Assembly (NCBI GenBank): GCA_036785325.1
Contig: JAXIVH010000014.1
Coordinates: 2,856,354 to 2,920,353 of the forward strand
Length of the DNA stretch: 64,000 bases
Source: Urophycis tenuis
Taxonomy: Eukaryota > Chordata > Actinopteri > Gadiformes > Phycidae
Reading direction: 5' to 3'
Shown: positions 34,001 to 43,622 of the stretch, piece after piece
Layout: each line of letters starts with the position of its first letter
Position numbering within the stretch: the first letter of the stretch is position 1
Translations under genes and position numbers: made by a program
The notes under the pieces: generated by a model
What the model saw: the letters and a program-made list of their open reading frames with translations, nothing else
What the model was told of the DNA's origin: nothing
Databases searched by the model: none

Positions 34001-36545
34001 AGTGGATGACGCAACAACTGCCCCTTTTTTTGGGGGGGGGGGGGGACAATGTTGTTCTTGCACCAAAGAAGAAGACGTCTGATTTTTCGGAGCGGCAATT
34101 GGCTTCCCCACTATGGTGCTGCCCACACCGCGATCACAGGCGCTTTAAAAAAAAAAAAGATTTAAAAAAATGGGTCCGGAGTCTCTGACATACCAGTGTT
34201 CTCCGTCTCCCTGTCATTTTCGCGATCGCCTCCGTTACCGCCGCGAACGGCCACTACCTCTACTCCGGCCTCAAACGCCCCCCCGTACGCGGGCGGCGGC
34301 GTCCCGGCGGCGCTCCCCTCGTCATCCTTACCGCACAGGGTCTCCCTAAACTTAGCCGCCAGCTTCTCAATGACACCGTAGGTCTCCACGTAGAAGACGT
34401 GGTCGTCCAGCGGCAGGCTGGCCATGAGCCGGAGGGACTTCATGTCGGCCCGGTCCACGCCCACTGCGTAGATCTCGATGCCGGACGCCCGCGCCGCCGC
34501 CGCCACGTCCTCCACCTTGTCCTGGGGCCGGCCGTCCGTGACCACGATGGCCACCTTGGCGATGTTCATGGAGGCGGGCCGGGCGCCGGACTCCACGGTG
34601 AAGGCGCGCTCCATGGCCGTCTTGATGGCCAGGCCCGTCATGGTGCCCGAGGAGAGGGGCTCAATGCGGGCCAGCGCCTGCCTCACGGCGGCCTTGTCGA
34701 AGTAGGTCTTGAGCATGAGGTCCAGCTGCACCGTGCTGGCGTAGTTGACCACGCCCACCCGCGTGGCGTCCGCCCCGACCTCCAGGCTGTCCACCATGTC
34801 CTGGAGGAACTCCTTGGCCTTCTCGAACTCGGCGGGCCGCACGCTGCGGGAGCTGTCGATGATGAAGACCAGGTCGATGGGCCGGTTTCGGCAGTTGGAG
34901 CGCGCCGCTGTGTAGACGCGCGTCGAGAGAAAAAAAAGAAAGAAAAAAAAAAGTATTTCGGTTCATAAGAACAAAGATCACCACGGTATAAAATGTGCTT
35001 TCTCAAAACTCATTTGGAGCCCATTTCGACTAAAAGTGAATGGAATAATTGACCCAAAAACATAATACCACACATTTAAAAAAAAAGTCACAAAAAGAAT
35101 AATAAGTGAATGCCACTTTGACAGATAAAAGGGTGAGGAGGCACATGTGGTAAACTATCGGGGGTCCTGTCGGCCCCTCAAGCTGCATTCACACCTCTGC
35201 GGACCCCACGTTCTGGCAGAAACCCAGGTGACACTGGACTGAGCTGCCTCCGTTGATTCACAGTCGTGTTAACATCCCCATGATGGAGGTCTCGATGAGA
35301 CAGGAAGTTATGGATAAGCAAGGGAGAGACATGCAGCAAATGACTGTGGGCTGGAATGTAACCCGGCTTGATGTCTGAACTTAATGGCACGCACTCTACC
35401 CATTGGGTTACCGGGGAACCAGCAGGTCTAGGGTTTATGAACCTTAAATCTACATGAACCCGAGCAAATAAACGGAAATGCTAGACCGGGTCCGCTCTCT
35501 TGAAACTATGTTAAAAAACGATAAAGCCACATGATAAAGATGCTGCAAAGTACAAAAAAAAAATAAACTGCAGAACAGTGGTTGGTGGATTGCAATGCCA
35601 TCAGTGTGATTTTGCCTTCACACACACACATCATTTTTTTTTTTCCATTAATCTCCTTAATAATTCCCTTATAGTTCAAAATGATCTACAAAATAGAAGT
35701 TCTGTACTTAATATCACGTTAGTATTGCGTAATTCCAATTCCAAAACAAGATTGTACAGTTGTAAAATTGTAACTTGTTAGGAGGATGATTATCAACAAA
35801 CTCATATTTTTCAAAAACTAAAGAAGATCAAATATGCTTTTAACCGCCAACCCATCTAATATAAATATATTTTGTGTTATAAAAAAATACATTTATACTA
35901 CCTCTTCGGCAATTTTTGCTAGCCTTTGCATATACAAAGAAAAACATTTGTTCCAATGAATTGGATATACTAACCTTGATCGGGAAGATTCTGTGATAAA
36001 TGGTTGCTGACTTCCTTTCGCCGAGCTTGATTAATTGACTCTTGATTAATCGACGCTTGGTCGAGTGGCGCTGCTCTGATTGACGCGGGAACGACTGGCG
36101 ATTGGTTAATTGGCGCATGGCTGAGTAGCGATTGGTTGATTGGCGCTTGGTTGATTGGCGCTTTGACGGTTGGCGTTTGGTTGATTGGCGATTGGTTTGG
36201 CACTTGGTTGAGTGGCGCTTGGTTGATTGGCGCTAGGTTAAATGGCGCTTGGTGAAACGGCCGAGGATTCTGTTGAAAGCCCTTCACCGTTAATTCTCTC
36301 GGACGGATGGTTTGGAACGACTGTCCATTTGGAAAGGCCTCTTTGAATCTGGGATCAAGCGTTTTAACATTTGGAAAGCTCTGATATATTCTTGGCGACA
36401 TGTGTGGTCGTCCGGGATTTAAAAACCTGTCCGCGGGTCTGTGACTCTGATAGGCTCCATAACGGTGATAAGTTCCCTGCGTTCTGGCCACCAGCATGCC
36501 GATCCAACAGACGAGTCCACAGATGAATAGATTCATATTGCCCAT
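28078..36545 (-). CDS. matn3: Matrilin-3, cartilage matrix protein with eleven EGF repeats (complete)
   Basis: Secreted oligomeric adaptor of cartilage extracellular matrix. Exons: 36545-35975, 34907-34194, EGF exons 32834-32715, 32321-32202, 31608-31489, 31383-31258, 31155-31036, 30801-30661, 30534-30406, 29931-29812, 29591-29472, 29097-28978, 28715-28596, then 28444-28323 and 28125-28078. All EGF exons are phase 1-1 and the sum is 936 codons plus stop. Order: signal peptide (MNLFICGLVCWIGMLVA), a PINQ-rich segment (residues about 98-173), one vWA domain (about 199-384, MIDAS DSSRS, TDGRPQD, HVFYVETYGVIEKL), a Gly/Glu linker, and eleven six-cysteine EGF modules (about 429-880). A C-terminal coiled coil with a CxC pair (EDACMCEAQVAFQKKVQSTI) closes the protein. 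vWA-EGF-coil with a single vWA is matrilin-3 architecture; mammalian MATN3 has four EGFs and about 486 aa. The wdr35 neighbour supports the identity. The last-exon acceptor was chosen by phase. The symbol could be matn3a or matn3b. Confidence 0.95.
30111..30278 (-). mobile_element. tRNA-derived SINE, family 1, in a matn3 intron
   Basis: Minus-strand copy: the CATTTAGCAGACGCTTTTGTCC tail comes first on plus, then the B box complement GGATCGAACC and the head complement GAGCTACTGCCGCC. It has a duplicated 'CTCTACCCG' block in the head. Confidence 0.75.
31036..31488. repeat. Tandem duplication of EGF exon plus intron in matn3
   Basis: Two adjoining units of about 222-231 bp (31036-31257 and 31258-31488), each one EGF exon plus its intron. 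The introns share the long run 'ATGTAAAAAGGTTCTGGAAT' through 'GGGTCGAAACAACGGCGAG' with hardly any difference. Part of the pattern extends into the EGF3 exon at 31489-31608. Confidence 0.9.
31803..31962 (+). mobile_element. L2-like LINE 3' tail copy
   Basis: GTTAACCTGGCAAATGGAAT through ACTTGTTCTGGTGACT to CGCTTTGGGACAAAAGCGTC. It abuts the SINE at 31966 tail to tail. Confidence 0.7.
31966..32117 (-). mobile_element. tRNA-derived SINE, family 1, in a matn3 intron
   Basis: Minus-strand copy ending on plus with GAGCTGCTGCCGCC. The tail AGACGCTTTTGTCCAAAGCG faces the LINE tail on its left and forms a long inverted repeat with it. Confidence 0.75.
33050..34140. other. matn3 intron between the vWA and first EGF exons
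   Basis: No exon is recognised. It includes a short poly-T, a (CA)n run at about 33951-33983, a poly-G at 34029-34044, and otherwise unique AT-rich DNA. Confidence 0.5.
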
Positions 36546-36608
36546 CGCGATTACTTCTCTTCTGGGGGTCGTGTTGTGCCTCTCGGACTCCCCCGTCGGC
36601 GTTGCATG

Positions 36609-36616
36609 TTTTTATA
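36609..36616 (-). promoter_or_regulatory. matn3: TATA box of matn3
   Basis: TATAAAAA on the minus strand, about 65 nt upstream of the start codon at 36545. This places the TSS near 36580 with a very short 5' UTR. Confidence 0.6.
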
Positions 36617-38318
36617 CGCTTCTGCTCCGCGTGGGTGTCAAGCCCGGCCCAATCCAAAGGAGCAATTGCGCAGACGGTTCCGTAACCATCGCTAATCAGT
36701 CTAGTGGAGCAAGATTTGGACTCGAACCCCAGTAGATCGCCTCGAACCGTATAACTATACACATGACGCCTGTTGACTTATTTAAGATTGAATAGGCCTA
36801 TCAATAGAGCCAACCTTGCACAGAAAGTGCATTGCCATTTACATTTAGGACATTTAGCAGACGCTTTTATCCAGAGCGACTTAGAAAAAGTACATTTGTC
36901 AGAAGGAGGTGAAACATTTCATTGCTGATAATACAGTAAGAAAGTCACCAGAACAAGTTTCAAGCATTTCAATTGCTAGTAGTGTTGATAGGCTTTCAAT
37001 AGGAAAGGGTGGTCTACACAAATAGGCACAGATAGCAATGTATTACAATATATTTTACTCACTTAAAATGACAACATTGTAATTGCTGTGATATTGGCAC
37101 ATGCAATAGGCCTCACAGCTTGCTCAGTGCCACATGCCAATTATCCTAATATCGTTGACGCAGTATCTGACATCCATTTGATTGCCGTGCTTTAAACGTA
37201 GGCCTATTGCAACGCATGCTGCTAATAGGAGTATATGGCAATACATTATGTCACATGCAGCAAAGCTGAAATTTAATAATGCGACCCACTAGTATCAGGT
37301 TTGTGTTGTTGGGTCTTGTAGGCCTGTAGCATTAAACAGATATGGAATTATTGTTTTATAATCCACTATTGTAATTTAAGGTTTAGGCCTATCTTTCACA
37401 CACAAAAGACTGGTCTTCTGGTTTGGATTGTTGTGTTGGTTTTAGTTTAGTCTAGGCCCCCTATCAGGATAGCCAGAGGGTGGGTTTAGTTATTACAGCA
37501 ACAGATGCTGAAACAAATGCCATCAAAGTTGGGACATCATTGATGAGCATCCTGTGAAACTTGTCAGCGCGCCAAACCCGAAACAGCTGGTTTCTGTTCC
37601 TGTTTTTGCACCTGTACGTATGCCGTAGATCGAAACTAAACGTGGCAGTCACATTTGTCACATTCGTGTTTTTGACGTCTTCAAATGTTGACATTACATT
37701 GAATATGTGAATGTATTCAAATGTAACTTTTGTAGACAGAATTCTGGTACCTTGACAGCTCTGACACCTAGTGGTTAATGTTAAAATGTGCAAACCGGTC
37801 GGATCATTTGGGCCTCCTCCATCTATCATCAACTTTGGTCGTTATGGTCATTCACACACACTGCGCGTCCTAGTTCTATGGTTCACTAAGGCATTGGCCC
37901 CAACTTATTTTCATAGGCATCACAGACTTGCAACCCTTGCAGCGGCTGTGACTTGTACACAAAACTCAAACTCAAGAACCAAGTATGTCCTGTACCCAAC
38001 CACATGGGCACAGGACATACATTATTCATGACAGATTGGCGTTGATTGTATGTCATTATAGCATAATTATAACATAAATGAGATATATAACATATGTAAC
38101 ATATGTTTTAACTTCAAATGTGTGCTTTGAATCTACGGAGATGAAGGACCAGATTGTATTGAACATTGGAAGGAACACGGGACAGAACATGGAAATTGTT
38201 TCTCTGACTTCCCCTTTAGAGATGATAATACAGATAATATTCCCTTTTAGGGAACTGCTGAAACAACACAACAACAAAGAACTGCAGCAGCAGATCCAGG
38301 AGACTCTATGCCCCCAAC
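36617..38318. other. Shared upstream region of matn3 and the family C GPCR
   Basis: The two genes are divergent here, 1.8 kb apart. Apart from a LINE tail at about 36838-36990 I see only unique AT-rich DNA. Regulatory elements of either gene could lie here, but none is recognised. Confidence 0.45.
36838..36990 (-). mobile_element. L2-like LINE 3' tail copy (short)
   Basis: CATTTAGCAGACGCTTTTATCC through TCACCAGAACAAGTTTCAAG. About the terminal 150 bp of the LINE 3' UTR. Confidence 0.7.
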
Positions 38319-41300
38319 ATGTGGCTCTTTCTGTCGTGTTTAAGTTTTCTGTGTCTGCTTTGCCCCTTCCCAGCGACCCACCATCAATTGCATGAATATG
38401 CCCCTGGGGACATCATCGTCGGTGGGCTTTTCCCAGTCCAGGCCGCTTCATCGGAGAACGTCTCGTGTGATGAGTGAGTAGGCTACAGCCAAAAATTGAA
38501 AGGAATGAACTAATTGTGTGCTTCACAATATTTATTTCTCGCCTTTTCTTTTCTTCTGTGAAGATATTACCCTCACATGTTCCTCGCTTCTCGAATGATG
38601 ATATTTGCGATCGACGAGGTAAACCGCCGCAACCGAATACCGAACGTGACCCTGGGCTACCACCTTTACGATACTGGTAATAGCGTTTCACTGGCCATGA
38701 AAACGGCCCTCCAGCTGTCCATTGACAAATCGGATGGCCAGGACTGTTTCATCCCCCTGAGAGACCAGTCTTCAGCCGCCGATCCTCATGTCAAAGTAGT
38801 GATCGGGGAAAGTTCTTCCGAAGTGTCCATAGCCGTGGCACGAATATTAACCCTGTCATTCATCCCCCAGGTAAGGCTCTCGGGTTCCGTAGCGATCCAA
38901 TTTCTCGCGACAACCGTTTGATTTGTGGGCAAATTAATTCCTATCAGTCAGAAGGAATACATATTGGATGGGGGGGAAAAATAACTATTGTGTGCTTTCT
39001 GTGTTTGCTGAACAATAGATCAGTTACGCATCCACCAGTGAACTGCTCAGCAGGAAGCTCACCTTCCCCACTTTTATGCGGACGGTTCCCAGCGACGCGA
39101 TTCAGACGAAAGCTATGGTGGAGCTGGTGGAGCGGTTGAACTGGCAGTCGGTGGGGATAGTGGGCAGCGACGACGAGTACGGCAAGTACGGCAGCGAAAG
39201 CCTGGTGGGTCACTTTGATGACAGACGCGTGTGCATCAGTTTCAGGGTCACCTTGCCCAGCAGATTGCACCTCCGCGATGAATGCGACAACAAGCAGTTG
39301 AGCGACCTGATGGACACTATTGAGAACTCAACCGCAGAGGCAATCATCCTGTTCACCAAAACGGCAAACGTCAAGCATGTCATCCAGGAAGCCATTGAGA
39401 GGAACCTCCGCAGGTTTTGGATTGCGAGCGACTCGTGGTCCGACTCCCCCATCATCAAAGCGCTGCCGGGCTTCGACTCGGTCGGGACAGTGTACGGATT
39501 CGACTTTAAGAGTCACACTTTCACTGGCTTTTCAGAATACGTGTCTTCCATGGTCCAAAAAAAACCCTGTACACCCTTTTGGAGGTATCATTTTTCGAAC
39601 GCTGGCCCCGAGGGGCCCATGGATTGTCCACGCAGGGCGAGAAAATGCAAGGAAGCGACGTGTCTGGTGAATGACATTAGGTGGGATCTGTCACTCAATA
39701 TCTTCTTGGCAGTCGAGGTGATCACCCATGCTCTGAGAAGTCTAATGAAGTGTGACAACCAACAATGTCAACGAAATACCAGTTTTAAGTCACACGAGGT
39801 ATACACGGAAAGCCTGTCACTAATCTAATTTCTGTAGAAAATACACCCACATACTAGGATAGATCTAAGATTTTTTTCATTTGAAAGAGACATATAGGCC
39901 AGCACCAGTATGAGATTTAGGCCTGGCCTATGTATGTGTTATTTAAATCTGCACTATAGACAATGTCATAAATAGCTGTAGTAGAAAGGTTAAATGCATG
40001 TTTGAAGAAATGCTAAAATATTCCATAAATATTCCACACACTTAAATTCTATCTGCATAGCCTGTTCATCATGATTGACCTTGACCCCGTTGCAGCTAGT
40101 AGATGAAATGAGGAAAGTAAACTTCACTGCGGCAAACACAAGGGTGCTATTTGATCAAAATGGAGATCCCAGTCTTGGGTATGACATATTGACATGGAAC
40201 TCAACCTACCGGGAAATCATTGGCGAGTACCATCCAAATGGAAAAATCATTCTACCCAAGGATCTTGTTTCAGAGATGGGCAAAGTAACGGTGAGAAACA
40301 ATTGATAGATTTACGTTGTATTTATTTTATTTAAATGTTTTATATAGGCCCTACAGCATATACAGTATATATATATACTTTTCAAACCAGTAATTCCTTA
40401 TCAAAAGCAGCTATTTGATTCTGTCTTTCCCCCAAAGGTTACTGATTTTAACTGCTTCAAGAATTGTTCATTTGGTTATGAGCTGACCCAACATGGAATT
40501 AGTTGCTGCAAAAAATGTATTCGGTGTATTGATGGACAATTTTCTCCTCATAGTGGTAAGCATTTGATATGAATATCATGTAAGAAAAAGTATGGCAAGG
40601 GAATTCTTATCATGTTTTTTTTTTAATTGTAAATGGCAAACTGAAACCATGACATTTAAATTGAAAAAGCTTTCATTCATTATGTCATGACTTATTATGT
40701 TATGTCCTATTGGTGCTGTCACGCATAAGTATATTGGCATGTATAATTTACATTGATTGCATATTTTCTGCCAGCCATGAAACTTTTGGTAGATAGGCTG
40801 CCCTGCTCACATATAGAACGCAGTCAACAGTCAGTCAACATTACTGACTGCTGCTCTTTATCATGAAAAAACAGATGCAAAACAGCCTAACCCTTCAGAA
40901 TGTGTCCTTATTGCAGGTATGCCATGTACAAATTGTGAAGATGGTAAGTACTCATCCTTGCAAGGTGACCGGTGTTTGGTTAGACAAATAGTATACTTTG
41001 GATTAGATAATCCCTTTGGTATTACTCTTTGTATCTTCAGCATCCTTGGGATTGTTGCCACCATTATGGCGGTTGTCATATTTCTGGTTTATCGAGGCAC
41101 TCCCATTGTGAAAGCCGTTGGTGGCTACCTGTGTTTCTTGGAGCTATTCTCCTTAATCGTCTGCTTCTGCATGAGCTTAACCTTCTTACTGAAACCCACT
41201 AAACTATCCTGCATGTTGAGTATGCCCCTATTTGGGCTAGCTTTCACTCTCTGTGTTTCCTGCATTCTGGCCAACCTTCTCCAGATCTTAGTGGGCTTCA

Positions 41301-41842
41301 ACTTTGCCCAGAATATGGGGGGCTGGCTCAAAAGGTTCAATCGGCCTCTGGCTGTGGTCGCTGTTGTATTTGGGTTCCAGCTGGTGTTGTGCTCAACATG
41401 GCTAGCCTATTCTCCACATTTCCTGCGAAAGGAAGAAAATGACAAAGTCATCTCTCTAGAGTGTGTCTCTGTCTCCTATGCATTCTTCGGTGCCATGTTG
41501 GGCTACATTGTTTTATTGGCCACAGTCGGTTTGTTTTTTGCGTTCAAAGGAAATAAACTGCCAGATCTGTATAAGAACGCCGTCTTCGTCACCATCGGCA
41601 TGTTGCTGGTTTTGGTGGTATGGATCGTCTTCATACCAGTATACATAAAAAGAGATGGGCTGTACACCCGGGCCATAGAGGCGGCTGCCACCATTGTGTC
41701 CAGCTACAGCATGCTCTGTTGCCACCTGGTCCCCAAGTGTTACATCATGGTGCGCAGGAAGGACCTGAACGACGAGAAAGCCATCACTGATTACATTAAG
41801 AACCACTACGACCAGAAAGGCATTCATGTTTTAAAATCATGA
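38319..41842 (+). CDS. Family C GPCR, taste receptor (T1R)/GPRC6A-like, complete
   Basis: Plasma-membrane chemosensory receptor, probably for amino acids. Six exons: 38319-38473, 38564-38870, 39019-39798, 40096-40290, 40438-40555, 40917-41842. All have GT-AG borders and matching phase, giving 826 aa. The start MWLFLSCLSFLCLLC is a signal peptide, followed by GDIIVGGLFPV, the usual opening of the Venus flytrap domain. Amino-acid binding positions known from CaSR/T1R are kept: Ser137, the SYAST motif (156-160), Asp180, Tyr208, and Asp292 where CaSR has Glu. Exons 5-6 encode a nine-cysteine domain, then seven membrane segments, with FTLCVSCI (TM3), FAFKG and PKCYI (TM7 end). The near-invariant NEAKFITF before TM6 is replaced by KNAVFVTIG. 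The short tail (RRKDLNDEKAITDYIKNHYD) resembles T1R tails. The six-exon layout is that of T1R and GPRC6A genes. The exact subfamily is unresolved. Confidence 0.9.
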
Positions 41843-42234
41843 TTTTTTGAAATTTGGAAAAAGTTGTTTTTACAATATTAGGGTGTAATTGGTTGGTCTA
41901 CTGGATATGATGTCTTGTTGTAATGATTAATCTCTGTCATAGTCGTTTATTTGAGTTGAAAATGTAATCTCTCCAATTTAGTTTAGTTTGTATAAGATTC
42001 AGTGCAATTATATTTGTATGATAAGAAAGCTGTCAAATGCATTGTTATAGATAATAACTTGGTTGGTTGGTTATTTTCCGTCGGAATATAAAATATTACA
42101 TTGTGATGATCACTACCGATTGTAGAACGGTTTGATTGTGGGTGGGGCTATGGAAGTTAAAGGATTCAATTTGAATTACTATTGTATATATCCATTTTTT
42201 CTGAATGTTACCACTTGTGCTTTTATAGTTGTAT

Positions 42235-42240
42235 AATAAA
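42235..42240 (+). terminator. Polyadenylation signal of the family C GPCR
   Basis: AATAAA about 393 nt after the stop codon. Confidence 0.6.
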
Positions 42241-42863
42241 AGCAGTCATTTGCATTATCACAGTCTGTGAGGAAAAATGAAGGAACCGAGTTTGTAACAG
42301 GGAAATATAAAAGGAGAGATAGGGAACACCAGGGCCGCATCCAAAGTACAACGGTGTCATCCAAAACATGTCTGCTGCCCTCCGTCACTGCTTTACTGGG
42401 GCTTGCTGTTGTGGCTGTATCGGTTGGGCCTGCACTGCACGGCACCACCGGGGGCAACTGGGTTTGTGTGCCAAATTGGCCCACCATGCGTTGATTTGGA
42501 TTAAGAGGAGTCCGAATGCAAGGCCGATATGAAGTGGAGAACCTTTTTTGAATTAACCAACGCGTCAGTTGGCACCACTCGAGAGTAGATGAACATTTCG
42601 CAGTTTCCTCTTCCCGTTCTTTGGAAGCCTGACTGCTTTCAGAGTCAACGTAATTTTTAGGGCTTCAAATTTATTTTTTTGGGTGTAGTAGAAAACTGGT
42701 GGAGCTAACCAAGTAACTAATATTTGGGGGGGAAAGTTTCAAAGCAGAAATAGCCACAGCCCAATGATTATTAATGTCGTCTTGAATGACTTCAGATGAT
42801 CCATGATGTGGAGAGAGAGAAGCATCACACGTCGGCTTGGCACTTGGCTTTTTTTTTTCTCCA

Positions 42864-42869
42864 TTTATT
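42864..42869 (-). terminator. Candidate polyadenylation signal of odc
   Basis: AATAAA on the minus strand about 755 nt after the stop; another lies at 42670-42675. Confidence 0.45.
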
Positions 42870-43622
42870 AGAAAGAAATACAAAATTTTCAAATTTCCAT
42901 AGGAAAGCAATATAAATGCAATCCCATGTCAATCGTATCCACTTAAAAATGTATTGTTAATCATTTGGCTATAACATGGTCACTACTGTTGACAAAAAAA
43001 AAAATATATAACAGAAATAAATCTTGCCTTTTGAGTCCCTATTGTTCATGTTGAAGCAGTTCTGCACAGAAGCGAAGACCCCTGGGAAAAATGACCATAT
43101 AGCAGCATTCTTGATATGAATGAAGACCCCCTCTGTGGAACGGAGGGCTCTCTGATCAAAAAGATCTGAGGTTTGACCTACAAGATTCCGCCCCCCCCCC
43201 CCCCCCCCCCAAAGACACACACACACACACACATCCTGCGATTAGGATGTCACAAACAGGCTGATGTGTAAGTGCATGGGCGAGGAGAGCTATAAAAAGC
43301 AGTGCTGCGCAGACCCTTCCCCTTCCGCTTAGCAGAAGCAGTCAGGTAAACGCCACGTTGTTCAAAACACTCCATAAGGGGAGTAGGGGCTGATGCTCAA
43401 CTTCCACACAGAACTGAGTGCACAAACATATGCCCCACCCCCCCCCCAACACCCTTCCCCTAAGACCCACAGCTTCACTCACACCAACCCTGGCATGCAA
43501 CTGGCCGTTCAATGAATGTACATTGAGAAAAAAACAACAATAAGAACAAAAAAAAAAACAACATCAACAAAAGAACATGCCGCAGGACGCTGAGGTATTG
43601 GGGACTGACTGGTGCAGGCGGG

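Noticed and set aside
35178..35390. Possible extra matn3 exon between the signal-peptide and vWA exons
   Set aside because: No EGF or vWA pattern; the first and vWA exons already join in phase 1 without it.
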